Source: an uncultured Roseburia sp.
Lineage (GTDB): Bacteria; Bacillota; Clostridia; Lachnospirales; Lachnospiraceae
Assembly (NCBI GenBank): GCA_900542495.1
Contig: UQNW01000001.1
Location: forward strand, 1 to 64,000
DNA length: 64,000 bases
Reading direction: 5' to 3'
In this document: positions 53,108-61,525 of the stretch, piece after piece
How the letters are laid out: each line of letters starts with the position of its first letter
Position numbering within the stretch: position 1 is the first letter of the stretch
Translations under genes and position numbers: made by a program
The notes under the pieces: model-generated
What the model saw: the letters and a program-made list of their open reading frames with translations, nothing else
What the model was told of the DNA's origin: nothing
Databases searched by the model: none

Positions 53108-53148
53108 AAAAAATGCTAGTCCACATCATCTATGGACTAGCATTTTTT
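53108..53148. terminator. Bidirectional terminator between PBP and REC-like genes
   Basis: AAAAATGCTAGTCCA and TGGACTAGCATTTTT form a perfect 15-bp stem. The last codons of the convergent REC-like gene (stop at 53126) lie inside this structure. Confidence 0.9.
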
Positions 53149-53803
53149 CTGCCTGATCCTGTGCTCTGGCAATGCTTATGGCATCTGGCTTTTTGCACAT
53201 TTCATTTAATATTTCTTTCTCTTCTGAAACATACGCTCTGCGTTGTTTTTCGCTCCATGCCGTTCCGTAACGCTCCATTGTAAAACCTAACAGCTGCCCG
53301 GCAAAAGCCTCAAATTCTTTCCAGCCTTTATTCTGGTTTTCTAAGATTCTCTCCAGTTCTGCAATTGCTTTCCGGTTTCTCTCCAACTGTCTTAAGCGTT
53401 CCTGCCTGCTGTCACGGTCATGTTTTTTCAGATCATAGAGTTCATATGCTTCCTCTAATGCCTGCATAAATTCCTGCCGGAAATTCATCGGACGCAGGAA
53501 CACACGGAAAACGTCCCGCTTGTTCAGATAAAATCCAAGCTGCACGGTGCTGATCGAACTTGTATACAACATGCAGATGGTATCCGGAAATTGTTGGTTT
53601 ACATAAGATATTATCTTGTCTCCATTGCATCCTTCCAGATTCAGGTCTGTCACAACCACCTGATACTCTTTTTCATGCAACATCTTCATTGCGTCATTTC
53701 CATTCCTGATAATGTCCATGTCAATCTGTTTTTCCTCTAATACAGACTGAAACTCATCTATGATTTCCGGATATCCACTGATAAATAAAAGATTTCTTTT
53801 CAT
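53126..53803 (-). CDS. Atypical receiver-domain protein without output domain
   Basis: Residues about 1-120 resemble a CheY-like receiver: MKRNLLFISGYPEIIDEFQS, VVVTDLNLEGCNGDKIISYV with the phospho-acceptor Asp, and CMLYTSSISTVQLGFYLNKR. The usual Lys-Pro pair is Arg-Pro (FRVFLRPMNF) and the first acidic pair is missing (ISGYPE), so phosphorylation is doubtful. A charged helical or coiled-coil C-terminus (DSRQERLRQLERNRKAIAEL) follows, with no DNA-binding domain. The start is uncertain: ATG 53803 is given; GTG 53815 has a better AAGGGAAA site; the frame is open to 53875. It follows amt on the minus strand behind a terminator. Confidence 0.65.
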   Translation of the reverse strand: MKRNLLFISGYPEIIDEFQSVLEEKQIDMDIIRNGNDAMKMLHEKEYQVVVTDLNLEGCNGDKIISYVNQQFPDTICMLYTSSISTVQLGFYLNKRDVFRVFLRPMNFRQEFMQALEEAYELYDLKKHDRDSRQERLRQLERNRKAIAELERILENQNKGWKEFEAFAGQLLGFTMERYGTAWSEKQRRAYVSEEKEILNEMCKKPDAISIARAQDQAEKMLVHR

Positions 53804-53886
53804 CAACCAATCCACGCTTTCCCTTCTTCCATTTTCTTTTTTATTATATCCTTCCACCTGTAAAAAATCCACCACGAAATAGCAGC

Positions 53887-53918
53887 AAAAACCCCAAAGC
53901 TCTCACTTTGGGGTTTTT
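53887..53918. terminator. Terminator after amt
   Basis: AAAAACCCCAAAG and CTTTGGGGTTTTT form a perfect 13-bp stem with loop CTCTCA. A second small hairpin (CACGAA...TTCGTG with inner CTAAT/ATTAG, 53955-53981) lies just past the amt stop. Confidence 0.9.
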
Positions 53919-53985
53919 ACTGTTGATGTATATACTACTAAGGGGATTAGATTCCACGAACCTAATCGAATTAGATTCGTGCGAA

Positions 53986-55182
53986 TTAATGAAGTTCTCT
54001 TGGAACAAAGTCAGGATATCCGGATTCAAGACCATGTTCTGTGGAATCAAGACCTTCCACTTCTTCCTGTGCGGATACTCTGAGTCCGATTGTTTTCTTA
54101 AGTACTGTAAATACAATTGTCATTGTAACGATTGTCCAGCCTGCGATACATACAATACCAAGTAACTGGATCAGTAAATGATGTACCCCGCCGCCGTAGA
54201 ATAAACCGTCTTTGTAATCAAATAATCCTACTGCAATCGTACCCCAGATACCGTTGCATCCATGAACTGCTACTGCACCAACCGGATCATCTACTTTTAA
54301 TTTATCCTCAATAAAGTATACAGCTACGCAGACCAGAACACCTGCTACTGCACCGATGATAAAGGAACCAATCACATCCACATTTGCACATCCGGCTGTT
54401 ACTGCTACAAGACCTGCAAGAGATCCGTTTAAAGACATGGAAACATCCGGTTTACCATTTCTGATCCAGGTATAAAGCATTGCACTTACAGTTGCTACTG
54501 CTGGTGCTACGGTTGTTGTTGCGAAAATCTGTGATAACTGCATTACGTCTGATGCTGCTGCTCCATTGAATCCATACCAGCCAAACCAGAGAATGAATAC
54601 ACCAAGAGCACCGATTAAAATATTATGACCAAGGATTGGCTTTGGTTTACCGTTTTTGTCGTATTTACCAATACGAGGTCCCAACATTGCAGCTCCGATG
54701 AAGGCTGTAATACCACCTACCATATGGATGCAGGCAGATCCTGCGAAATCTGTAAATCCTAAATCTGTAAGCCAAGGTGTTGCACCCCATACCCAGTGTG
54801 CCTCAACCGGATAAACCACAAGACTGATGATAAAACTATACACACAATAAGTAACAAATTTTGTACGCTCTGCCATTGCTCCTGAAACAATCGTTGCTGC
54901 TGTTGCACAGAAAACCAAGTTAAATACAAAACCTGACCAGTCTGTATCACCAAATCCGGTGAATGGATTTAATCCCCAGCCTACAAAACTACCTTCACCA
55001 CAGAGAAGGTTATAACCTAACAAATAAAAAGCAACTGTACCAATACAAAAATCCATTAAGTTTTTCATGGTAATGTTACCAACGTTTTTTGCTCTGGTAA
55101 AACCTGCTTCTACCATTGCAAATCCACATTGCATAAAAAATACTAACGCTGCACCCATAAGGTACCATACACTCATATCCAT
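53986..55182 (-). CDS. amt: Ammonium transporter
   Basis: Amt/MEP channel protein for ammonium uptake. The 398 residues contain 11 helices with family signatures DFAGSACIHMVGGITAFIGA (pore His region), LWFGWYGFNGAAASD and VHGCNGIWGTIAVGLFDYKD. The C-terminal tail that interacts with GlnK is present (RVSAQEEVEGLDSTEHGLES). No cleavable signal peptide is evident: the sequence starts MDMSVWYLMGAALVFFMQCG. glnK is directly upstream, but an intrinsic-terminator-like hairpin lies between them. This suggests attenuated or regulated read-through. Confidence 0.96.
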   Translation of the reverse strand: MDMSVWYLMGAALVFFMQCGFAMVEAGFTRAKNVGNITMKNLMDFCIGTVAFYLLGYNLLCGEGSFVGWGLNPFTGFGDTDWSGFVFNLVFCATAATIVSGAMAERTKFVTYCVYSFIISLVVYPVEAHWVWGATPWLTDLGFTDFAGSACIHMVGGITAFIGAAMLGPRIGKYDKNGKPKPILGHNILIGALGVFILWFGWYGFNGAAASDVMQLSQIFATTTVAPAVATVSAMLYTWIRNGKPDVSMSLNGSLAGLVAVTAGCANVDVIGSFIIGAVAGVLVCVAVYFIEDKLKVDDPVGAVAVHGCNGIWGTIAVGLFDYKDGLFYGGGVHHLLIQLLGIVCIAGWTIVTMTIVFTVLKKTIGLRVSAQEEVEGLDSTEHGLESGYPDFVPRELH

Positions 55183-55202
55183 AATTAGCCTCCTTGTTTT
55201 AC

Positions 55203-55255
55203 GAATAAAAAAGGAGATAATATCAGGCGAGACTACGCCCTTTATTATCCCCTTT
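55203..55255 (-). terminator. Intrinsic-terminator-like hairpin between glnK and amt
   Basis: AAAGGAGATAATA (55210-55222) pairs with TATTATCCCCTTT (55243-55255) with one mismatch. An inner GGCG/CGCC pair closes the loop. On the minus strand the stem is followed by six T. Positioned inside the glnK-amt unit, it could limit amt or be the target of antitermination. Confidence 0.7.
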
Positions 55256-55353
55256 GATAATCGTTTTTTCCTGATTCAATTTTTTCATAATCAATCTCTC
55301 ACTCCTACTTCCGGACTCCTCTTTCCTTCCGCCGAAGCTTCCATTGTACTTTA

Positions 55354-55692
55354 TTACAATGCATCTGTACCATGTTCGCCGGTACGGATACGAACTGCAT
55401 CCTCAACATCATAAACGAAAATTTTACCATCACCAAAATGTCCGGTATTAATTTCTTTTACGATCTTGTCGATCAAAGAAGGTGCCAGTTCATCTGTTAC
55501 AACCGTCTCAACTTTAACCTTAGGAAGCAGGTTCACAGCATATTCAGAACCACGGTAATTCTTGATAATACCTTTCTGATTACCATAACCCATGCTGTTT
55601 ACGATATTCATACCGTTTACTTCACAGGAATCCAAAACTTCTTTTAAATCTTCCAGTTTTTCCGGCTTGATAATAATTTCTAGTTTCTTCAT
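55354..55692 (-). CDS. glnK: PII nitrogen regulatory protein
   Basis: PII trimers bind 2-oxoglutarate and ATP/ADP and block Amt when nitrogen is plentiful. The 112 residues start MKKLEIIIKPEKLEDLKEVL. The T-loop has the modifiable-type Tyr (KNYRGSEYAVNLLPKVKVET). The C-terminal signature TGHFGDGKIFVYDVEDAVRI is clear. It lies between glutamine synthetase and amt, hence glnK is preferred to glnB. Confidence 0.95.
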   Translation of the reverse strand: MKKLEIIIKPEKLEDLKEVLDSCEVNGMNIVNSMGYGNQKGIIKNYRGSEYAVNLLPKVKVETVVTDELAPSLIDKIVKEINTGHFGDGKIFVYDVEDAVRIRTGEHGTDAL

Positions 55693-55855
55693 AATATCCT
55701 CCTTAATTTCTATTCTTTATTTGTTCACAATTTGTTTAAAAACCTTTCATCATGTGAACATGAAATTTTCACTTCTTCTGCATATAATAAAAGCATAAAA
55801 ACGATAGACAGTTTCAAAGTTTTGATTACTTTTTATTATAAACTTTTTCATAATC

Positions 55856-55879
55856 TGCCAGGTGGATAGCCACCTGGCA
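55856..55879. terminator. Strong hairpin after the first glnN
   Basis: TGCCAGGTGG and CCACCTGGCA form a perfect 10-bp stem around ATAG. The minus strand lacks a good T run, so it may be a weak terminator or an mRNA 3' stabiliser. Confidence 0.6.
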
Positions 55880-55902
55880 TCCTCCCTTTTTATAGGGATT
55901 TT

Positions 55903-58023
55903 TTATACTTCAAAGATCAGATCGCCGTAAGAAGGCATTGGCCACATAGATTTGTCTACTAACATTTCCAGTTTATCAACCGGTGCTCTTAACGCATCCA
56001 TAGCTGCTTTTACTTCATCATGATAGTAAACCGCCTGCTCTCTTCCTTCTTCCATTGCACCACCCTTTGCAGTAACCTCTTCCAGTTTGGAAAGTGCATT
56101 TTTTGCATCTGCGAGCAGATCCGATACTTCTGTTAAAATTTCGGTCTGGACGCTCACATCAGCACCACATGCAGATTTGACTGCTGTAATAGACTCTGCA
56201 AGTACCGTTGTGTATTTAATCACTGCCGGAATGATCTGCTTGGTTGCAATATCGATCATTGCCTTTGCTTCAATATTGATCTCTTTTGCATAAGTCTCAT
56301 ATTCGATCTCAACACGGGAATCAAGTTCTGCCTTTGTAAATACGCCAAATTTTTCAAATAAAGCAACTGCTTTTTCTGTATTCAATGCCGGGATTGCGTC
56401 TACCATGGATTTGATGTTTGGAAGACCACGTCTTTCGGCTTCTTTTACCCATTCCTCGGAGTAACCATTTCCATTGAATACGATTCTCTGGTGCTCAGTT
56501 GCGTATTTTTTGATCATATCATGTACTGCCATGTCGAAGTCATCTGCTTTTTCCAGCTCATCACAGGCTTCTGCAAATGCTTCTGCAACGATTGTGTTAA
56601 GTACAACGTTTGGCTGTGCGATTGAATCCTGGGAACCAACCATACGGAACTCGAATTTATTGCCAGTAAATGCAAATGGTGAAGTTCTGTTACGGTCTGT
56701 TGCATCTTTCATGAAATCAGGTAATGTTTTAACACCTGTCTCTAACATTTTTCCTGAAATACTGTGTGTTGCCTCTCCGGTGCTGATCAGCTGTGATAAC
56801 ACATCCTGTAACTGCTCGCCTAAGAATACGGAAAGGATTGCAGGTGGTGCCTCATTTGCTCCTAATCTGTGGTCATTTCCGACATCTGCTGCGGACTCTC
56901 TTAACAGATCTGCATGTGTATCAACTGCTTTTAAAATACAGGTTAAAACTAGTAAGAACTGAATGTTCTCATGCGGTGTTTTACCAGGATCTAATAAGTT
57001 GATTCCGTCATCTGTTGTGATAGACCAGTTGTTGTGTTTTCCGGAACCGTTTACACCAGCAAATGGTTTTTCATGAAGCAGGCACTGTAAGCCGTGGCGG
57101 TAAGCTACTTTTTTCAAAGTCTCCATAACTAACTGGTTGTGGTCAACTGCGATGTTTGCCTCTGCATAGATCGGAGCTAACTCATGCTGTGCCGGTGCTA
57201 CCTCGTTATGCTGTGTTTTTGCAGACACACCGAGCTTCCAGAGCTCTTTGTTTACATCTTTCATGTAAGCTGCGATTCTCTCACGGATGCTTCCGAAATA
57301 GTGATCATCCATTTCCTGTCCTTTTGGAGGCATTGCACCAAATAAGGTACGTCCGGTGAAAATCAAGTCTTTTCTCTGTAAATATTTTTCTCTGTCAACA
57401 ATAAAGTATTCCTGCTCCGGTCCAACGGAAGGTGTTACTTTTTTCGATGTTGTATTGCCAAATAATCTCAGTAAACGAAGTGACTGTTCATTGATTGCTT
57501 CCATGGAACGAAGCAGTGGTGTTTTCTGGTCAAGTGCTTCGCCTGTGTAGGAGCAGAAGGCTGTTGGAATGCAAAGTGTTGCGCCTGCTGCATCCTGTCT
57601 TACGAATGCCGGTGATGTACAATCCCATGCTGTATATCCTCTGGCTTCGAAGGTTGCTCTCAGTCCTCCGGACGGGAAAGAAGATGCATCCGGTTCGCCT
57701 TTTATCAGTTCCTTGCCGGAGAAGCTCATCAATACTTTTCCATTTGGCATTGGAGCTGTGATAAAGGAATCATGTTTTTCTGCTGTCACACCGGTAAGTG
57801 GCTGGAACCAGTGTGTATAATGTGTTGCCCCTTTTTCGATTGCCCATTCTTTCATCTCATGAGCCACAACATCTGCTGTCTCAAGATCTAATTCTTTTCC
57901 TTCCTCCATGACTTCATGAAGTTTTTTGTAAATTTTCTTTGGAAGCCGTTCCTGCATGACTGCATCATTAAATACGTTTTCTCCAAAGATGTCGGCTACA
58001 TTGAAGTACTCTTTTTCGCTCAT
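55903..58023 (-). CDS. glnN: Glutamine synthetase type III (copy 1)
   Basis: GS-III makes glutamine from glutamate, ammonia and ATP as a large dodecamer. The 706-residue length is typical. The N-terminal GSIII domain (FNVADIFGENVFNDAVMQER) precedes the catalytic barrel with WFQPLTGVTAEKHDSF, GPEQEYFIVDREKYLQRKDL, NEVAPAQHELAPIYAEANIA and GVNGSGKHNNWSITTDDG. Conserved Glu/His metal ligands are visible. ATG 58023 (MSEKEYFNVADIFG) has AGGA upstream. The open frame to 58203 covers leader hairpins. It is a near twin of the next gene (58285-60405). Confidence 0.96.
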   Translation of the reverse strand: MSEKEYFNVADIFGENVFNDAVMQERLPKKIYKKLHEVMEEGKELDLETADVVAHEMKEWAIEKGATHYTHWFQPLTGVTAEKHDSFITAPMPNGKVLMSFSGKELIKGEPDASSFPSGGLRATFEARGYTAWDCTSPAFVRQDAAGATLCIPTAFCSYTGEALDQKTPLLRSMEAINEQSLRLLRLFGNTTSKKVTPSVGPEQEYFIVDREKYLQRKDLIFTGRTLFGAMPPKGQEMDDHYFGSIRERIAAYMKDVNKELWKLGVSAKTQHNEVAPAQHELAPIYAEANIAVDHNQLVMETLKKVAYRHGLQCLLHEKPFAGVNGSGKHNNWSITTDDGINLLDPGKTPHENIQFLLVLTCILKAVDTHADLLRESAADVGNDHRLGANEAPPAILSVFLGEQLQDVLSQLISTGEATHSISGKMLETGVKTLPDFMKDATDRNRTSPFAFTGNKFEFRMVGSQDSIAQPNVVLNTIVAEAFAEACDELEKADDFDMAVHDMIKKYATEHQRIVFNGNGYSEEWVKEAERRGLPNIKSMVDAIPALNTEKAVALFEKFGVFTKAELDSRVEIEYETYAKEINIEAKAMIDIATKQIIPAVIKYTTVLAESITAVKSACGADVSVQTEILTEVSDLLADAKNALSKLEEVTAKGGAMEEGREQAVYYHDEVKAAMDALRAPVDKLEMLVDKSMWPMPSYGDLIFEV

Positions 58024-58043
58024 CTTTCTACATCCTTTCTTTT

Positions 58044-58067
58044 CATCCAAATCCCCTGAGATTTGAT
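58044..58067 (-). promoter_or_regulatory. Conserved leader hairpin of glnN copy 1
   Basis: The minus strand carries AAATC-TCAGGG-GATTT, a 5-bp stem with a six-base loop, just upstream of the ribosome site. The equivalent position in copy 2 (60427-60450) has AAATC-TGAGGG-GATTT, and flanking ATC...GATG bases are shared. Confidence 0.5.
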
Positions 58068-58099
58068 TTCTTTGATTCACATTGCAATTTCCTATAAAC

Positions 58100-58147
58100 A
58101 AAAAAGAAGGCATTCCAACTCCTGTTGGAACGCCTTCGTTCTTTTTT
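58100..58147 (-). terminator. Terminator between the two glnN genes (possible attenuator of copy 1)
   Basis: GAAGGCATTCCAAC (58106-58119) pairs with GTTGGAACGCCTTC (58124-58137) with one mismatch and loop TCCT; T runs occur on both strands. It lies 138 bases past the stop of copy 2. A TTGAAA-17-TATTTT pair on the minus strand (58175-58203) could be a promoter that places the hairpin inside the leader of copy 1. Confidence 0.8.
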
Positions 58148-58284
58148 CTCTCGCAATGTTTTGTTGTTGTAACTAAAATAATACTTTCAAAATCATTTTT
58201 CAAGACTATTTTTTATTTTTTTGCGATTTTGTACAAATTTTATATTTATTTCCTTGGAAACAATATTTTTTTAGTAAATTTGCT

Positions 58285-60405
58285 TTACACCTCAAACATG
58301 AGATCTCCATAGGACGGCATTGGCCACATGGATTTATCTACCAGCATCTCTAATTTATCAACCGGTGTTCTCAAAGCCTTCATTGCAGTCATAACTTCAT
58401 CACGGTAATAAACTGCCTGTTCTCTGCCCTGTTCCATGGATGCGCCCTGTGCAGTCACTTCCTCTAATTTTGAAAGCGCATTCTTCGTATCTGCAAGAAG
58501 ATCTGATACTTCCACCAGGATCTCTGTCTGCACGCTGATATCTGCGCCGCAGGCTGCTTTTACCGTATTGATAGATTCTGCCAGCGTGGTTGTATAACGG
58601 ATGACAGCCGGGATGATCTGTTTTGTTGCGATGTCAATCATCGCCTTTGCCTCAATGTTGATCTCTTTCGCATATGTCTCATATTCGATCTCCACACGGG
58701 AATCAAGCTCTGCCTTTGTAAATACACCGAATTTTTCAAATAAAGCAACTGCTTTTTCTGTATTTAATGCAGGAATGGCATCTACCATGGATTTGATATT
58801 CGGAAGTCCACGTCTTTCGGCTTCCTCTACCCATTCGTCTGAATATCCGTTGCCATTGAATACGATTCTCTGATGCTCTGTCGCATATTTTTTGATGAGA
58901 TCATGCACAGCCATGTCAAAGTCATCTGCTTTTTCCAGTTCATCACACGCTTCTGCAAATGCCTCTGCCACAATTGTATTTAACACAACGTTTGGCTGGG
59001 AAACAGAGTCCTGGGAACCTACCATACGGAACTCGAATTTGTTTCCTGTAAAAGCAAATGGAGATGTTCTGTTTCGGTCTGTCGCATCTTTCATGAAATC
59101 AGGCAGTGATTTTACACCTGTCTCTAATCTCTGACCTGAAATACTGTGTGTAGCGGCTCCTGTGCTGATCAACTGTGATAACACATCCTCTAACTGTTCG
59201 CCAAGATATACGGATAAAATGGCTGGTGGTGCCTCGTTTGCGCCAAGTCTGTGATCATTTCCGACATCTGCTGCGGATTCTCGCAAAAGATCGGCATGGG
59301 TATCCACTGCCTTTAAAATACAGGTCAGCACCAAAAGGAACTGAATATTCTCGTGCGGTGTTTTCCCCGGCTCTAACAGGTTAATGCCATCGTCTGTCGT
59401 AATGGACCAGTTGTCATGCTTACCGGAACCATTCACCCCTGCAAATGGTTTCTCATGCAACAGGCACTGTAACCCATGACGATACGCAACCTTTTTCAAA
59501 GTCTCCATGATAAGCTGGTTGTGGTCAACTGCGATATTTGCCACTGCATAAATAGGAGCCAGTTCGTGCTGTGCAGGTGCGACCTCATTATGCTGTGTCT
59601 TCGAGGACACGCCAAGCTTCCACAGTTCGATATTGACATCTCTCATATAGGATGCGATACGTTCGCGGATGCTTCCAAAGTAATGGTCATCCATTTCCTG
59701 TCCTTTTGGAGGCATTGCACCAAACAAAGTACGTCCGGTAAAGATCAGGTCTTTTCTCTGTAAATATTTTTCTCTGTCTACAATAAAGTATTCCTGCTCC
59801 GGTCCTACCGAAGGAGTCACTCTCTTAGAGGTTGTGTTTCCGAATAAACGGATCAGACGCAGTGCCTGCTCGTTGATCGCTTCCATGGAACGAAGCAATG
59901 GTGTCTTCTGGTCAAGTGCTTCTCCTGTGTAGGAACAGAATGCAGTCGGAATGCAGAGTGTTGCGCCTGCTGCGTCCTGTCTGACAAATGCCGGGGAAGT
60001 ACAGTCCCAGGCTGTATATCCTCTCGCCTCAAAAGTCGCTCTTAATCCACCGGATGGAAAAGATGATGCATCCGGTTCACCTTTAATTAATTCTTTTCCC
60101 GAAAAACTCATCAAAACCTTGCCGTTTTCCATAGGCGCAGTAATGAAAGAATCGTGTTTCTCTGCTGTCACACCGGTAAGCGGCTGGAACCAGTGCGTAT
60201 AATGTGTTGCACCTTTTTCAATTGCCCACTCCTTCATCTCATGAGCAACGACATCTGCGGTCTCGAGGTCTAATTCTTTTCCTTCCTCCATTACTTCGTG
60301 AAGTTTTTTGTAAACTTTCTTTGGTAAACGAGCCTGCATGACAGAATCGTTGAATACGTTTTCGCCAAAGATATCTACAACATTAAAGTTCTCTTTCTCC
60401 ATCAT
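58285..60405 (-). CDS. glnN: Glutamine synthetase type III (copy 2)
   Basis: The same 706-residue GS-III as the downstream gene, with only scattered substitutions (for example MMEKENFNVVDIFGENVFND, AYTGE-type active-site region CSYTGEALDQKTPLL, KHDNWSITTDDG). No insertions or deletions are seen, and the active-site motifs GPEQEYFIVDREKYLQRKDL and NEVAPAQHELAPIYAVANIA are intact. ATG 60405 has AGGA upstream. It has its own promoter and leader hairpin. Two intact copies in tandem suggest a recent duplication, possibly with separate control. Confidence 0.96.
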   Translation of the reverse strand: MMEKENFNVVDIFGENVFNDSVMQARLPKKVYKKLHEVMEEGKELDLETADVVAHEMKEWAIEKGATHYTHWFQPLTGVTAEKHDSFITAPMENGKVLMSFSGKELIKGEPDASSFPSGGLRATFEARGYTAWDCTSPAFVRQDAAGATLCIPTAFCSYTGEALDQKTPLLRSMEAINEQALRLIRLFGNTTSKRVTPSVGPEQEYFIVDREKYLQRKDLIFTGRTLFGAMPPKGQEMDDHYFGSIRERIASYMRDVNIELWKLGVSSKTQHNEVAPAQHELAPIYAVANIAVDHNQLIMETLKKVAYRHGLQCLLHEKPFAGVNGSGKHDNWSITTDDGINLLEPGKTPHENIQFLLVLTCILKAVDTHADLLRESAADVGNDHRLGANEAPPAILSVYLGEQLEDVLSQLISTGAATHSISGQRLETGVKSLPDFMKDATDRNRTSPFAFTGNKFEFRMVGSQDSVSQPNVVLNTIVAEAFAEACDELEKADDFDMAVHDLIKKYATEHQRIVFNGNGYSDEWVEEAERRGLPNIKSMVDAIPALNTEKAVALFEKFGVFTKAELDSRVEIEYETYAKEINIEAKAMIDIATKQIIPAVIRYTTTLAESINTVKAACGADISVQTEILVEVSDLLADTKNALSKLEEVTAQGASMEQGREQAVYYRDEVMTAMKALRTPVDKLEMLVDKSMWPMPSYGDLMFEV

Positions 60406-60426
60406 CTTGTTTGATATCCTTTCTCT

Positions 60427-60490
60427 CATCTAAATCCCCTCAGATTTGATGTTCTTATACTAATATAAGAGAATCTACACATAAATGCAA
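60427..60490 (-). promoter_or_regulatory. Promoter and leader hairpin of glnN copy 2
   Basis: On the minus strand TTGCAT (60485-60490), 17 bases and TATATT (60462-60467) form a good promoter. The dyad CTTATATTAGTATAAG overlaps the -10 and could be an operator. The hairpin AAATC-TGAGGG-GATTT (within 60427-60450) would form near the 5' end of the transcript, as in copy 1. Confidence 0.6.
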
Positions 60491-60535
60491 CTAATAAATC
60501 GTTTTCTTCACGCAGTTTCTCAATAAAAATATTCC

Positions 60536-61462
60536 CTACATAATATAGAATGCCGAGATAAACACAAACAGAATGATCGTGACGACGGTGTTGACCGAAA
60601 GCGTCGTCGAAACATATTCGCTGTCGTCTCCGAGGTCTGCAAACATCGGAATGATAAACGGTGCCGGAAGCGAATATAACACCATCAACGCAACTTCAAG
60701 TTCTTTGTCGTATCCAAAAATTCCTGTGACAATTGCACTCACTGCCACTAAAAGTACTGCCATGATTGCCAGACGTGTTACAACTGTAATAAGTACTTTT
60801 TTCATCAACTCACGTTTCATATTTAATTCATATCCAACAACAAGAAGTACGATTGCGCTCGTCGGTGCTGCGATCATACTGATGACCGAAGTAACGATTC
60901 CGCCGACACTGCTGTTTAAGACAAGTTTTCCAATTCCGGTTGCCCCACAGATAATACCAAGCAGCATGCCCCAGAAACATTTATTGGAAAACATATTGCC
61001 CAGGAGATTTCTGGCGGTGACTTTCTTTCCATCCGTCATTTTTAACAGTGCAAGAAATGCCGTGTATGCAAAAACAGTCTGTCCCAGATCAACTGCCGCA
61101 AATCCGGTCTGCGTTCCAGTGATCAGTCCGTAAAGCGCATATCCGAGCATTCCGCCTTCCGCACTCGCCAACAGAAACGGCATAAACACAGAACAGCTTT
61201 TCCCTGTTTTATTCAGCAGAAGTCCTGTACCGATTGCAAGCAGATAGCCCACATAAATCAAAACAAACAACACTACAATTTTCGCATTGTACTCTGCACA
61301 CAAAAATGCATTGAATAACACCACCGGCAGCGTAATATTGCTGATGAACGCTTTTAAGCCAAGCAGCCCTTTTTCATCAAACACATTTTTTGCTTTGCAA
61401 AAATATCCAAGCCCCAGCATGATAAGCACGGGCAATGCCATTTCCAGTATTTTGATAACCAT
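60536..61462 (-). CDS. AEC (auxin efflux carrier) family transporter
   Basis: A 308-residue membrane protein with about ten helices in the AEC inverted-repeat pattern: LPVLIMLGLGYFCKAKNVFD, KAFISNITLPVVLFNAFLCA, with the Asn-Pro-like discontinuous helix region, and APTSAIVLLVVGYELNMKRE. Members export or import organic acids and amino acids such as malate. It follows lsrF on the same strand, but a strong terminator lies between them. Link to the AI-2-type module is therefore positional only. Confidence 0.88.
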   Translation of the reverse strand: MVIKILEMALPVLIMLGLGYFCKAKNVFDEKGLLGLKAFISNITLPVVLFNAFLCAEYNAKIVVLFVLIYVGYLLAIGTGLLLNKTGKSCSVFMPFLLASAEGGMLGYALYGLITGTQTGFAAVDLGQTVFAYTAFLALLKMTDGKKVTARNLLGNMFSNKCFWGMLLGIICGATGIGKLVLNSSVGGIVTSVISMIAAPTSAIVLLVVGYELNMKRELMKKVLITVVTRLAIMAVLLVAVSAIVTGIFGYDKELEVALMVLYSLPAPFIIPMFADLGDDSEYVSTTLSVNTVVTIILFVFISAFYIM

Positions 61463-61480
61463 TTCTCATCCTCTTTCCAA

Positions 61481-61514
61481 AAAAGGGGCAGGCCAAAACA
61501 GCCTGCCCCTTCTT
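61481..61514 (-). terminator. Strong terminator after lsrF
   Basis: GGGGCAGGC (61485-61493) and GCCTGCCCC (61501-61509) form a perfect 9-bp stem around CAAAACA; the minus strand continues with six T. It ends the lsr unit, just before the AEC gene. Confidence 0.88.
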
Positions 61515-61525
61515 CTCTCATTGTA

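Noticed and set aside
58100..58147. ANTAR-type dual-hairpin target in the glnN leader
   Set aside because: The terminator loop has four bases and no paired upstream hairpin with the needed hexaloop pattern could be shown.
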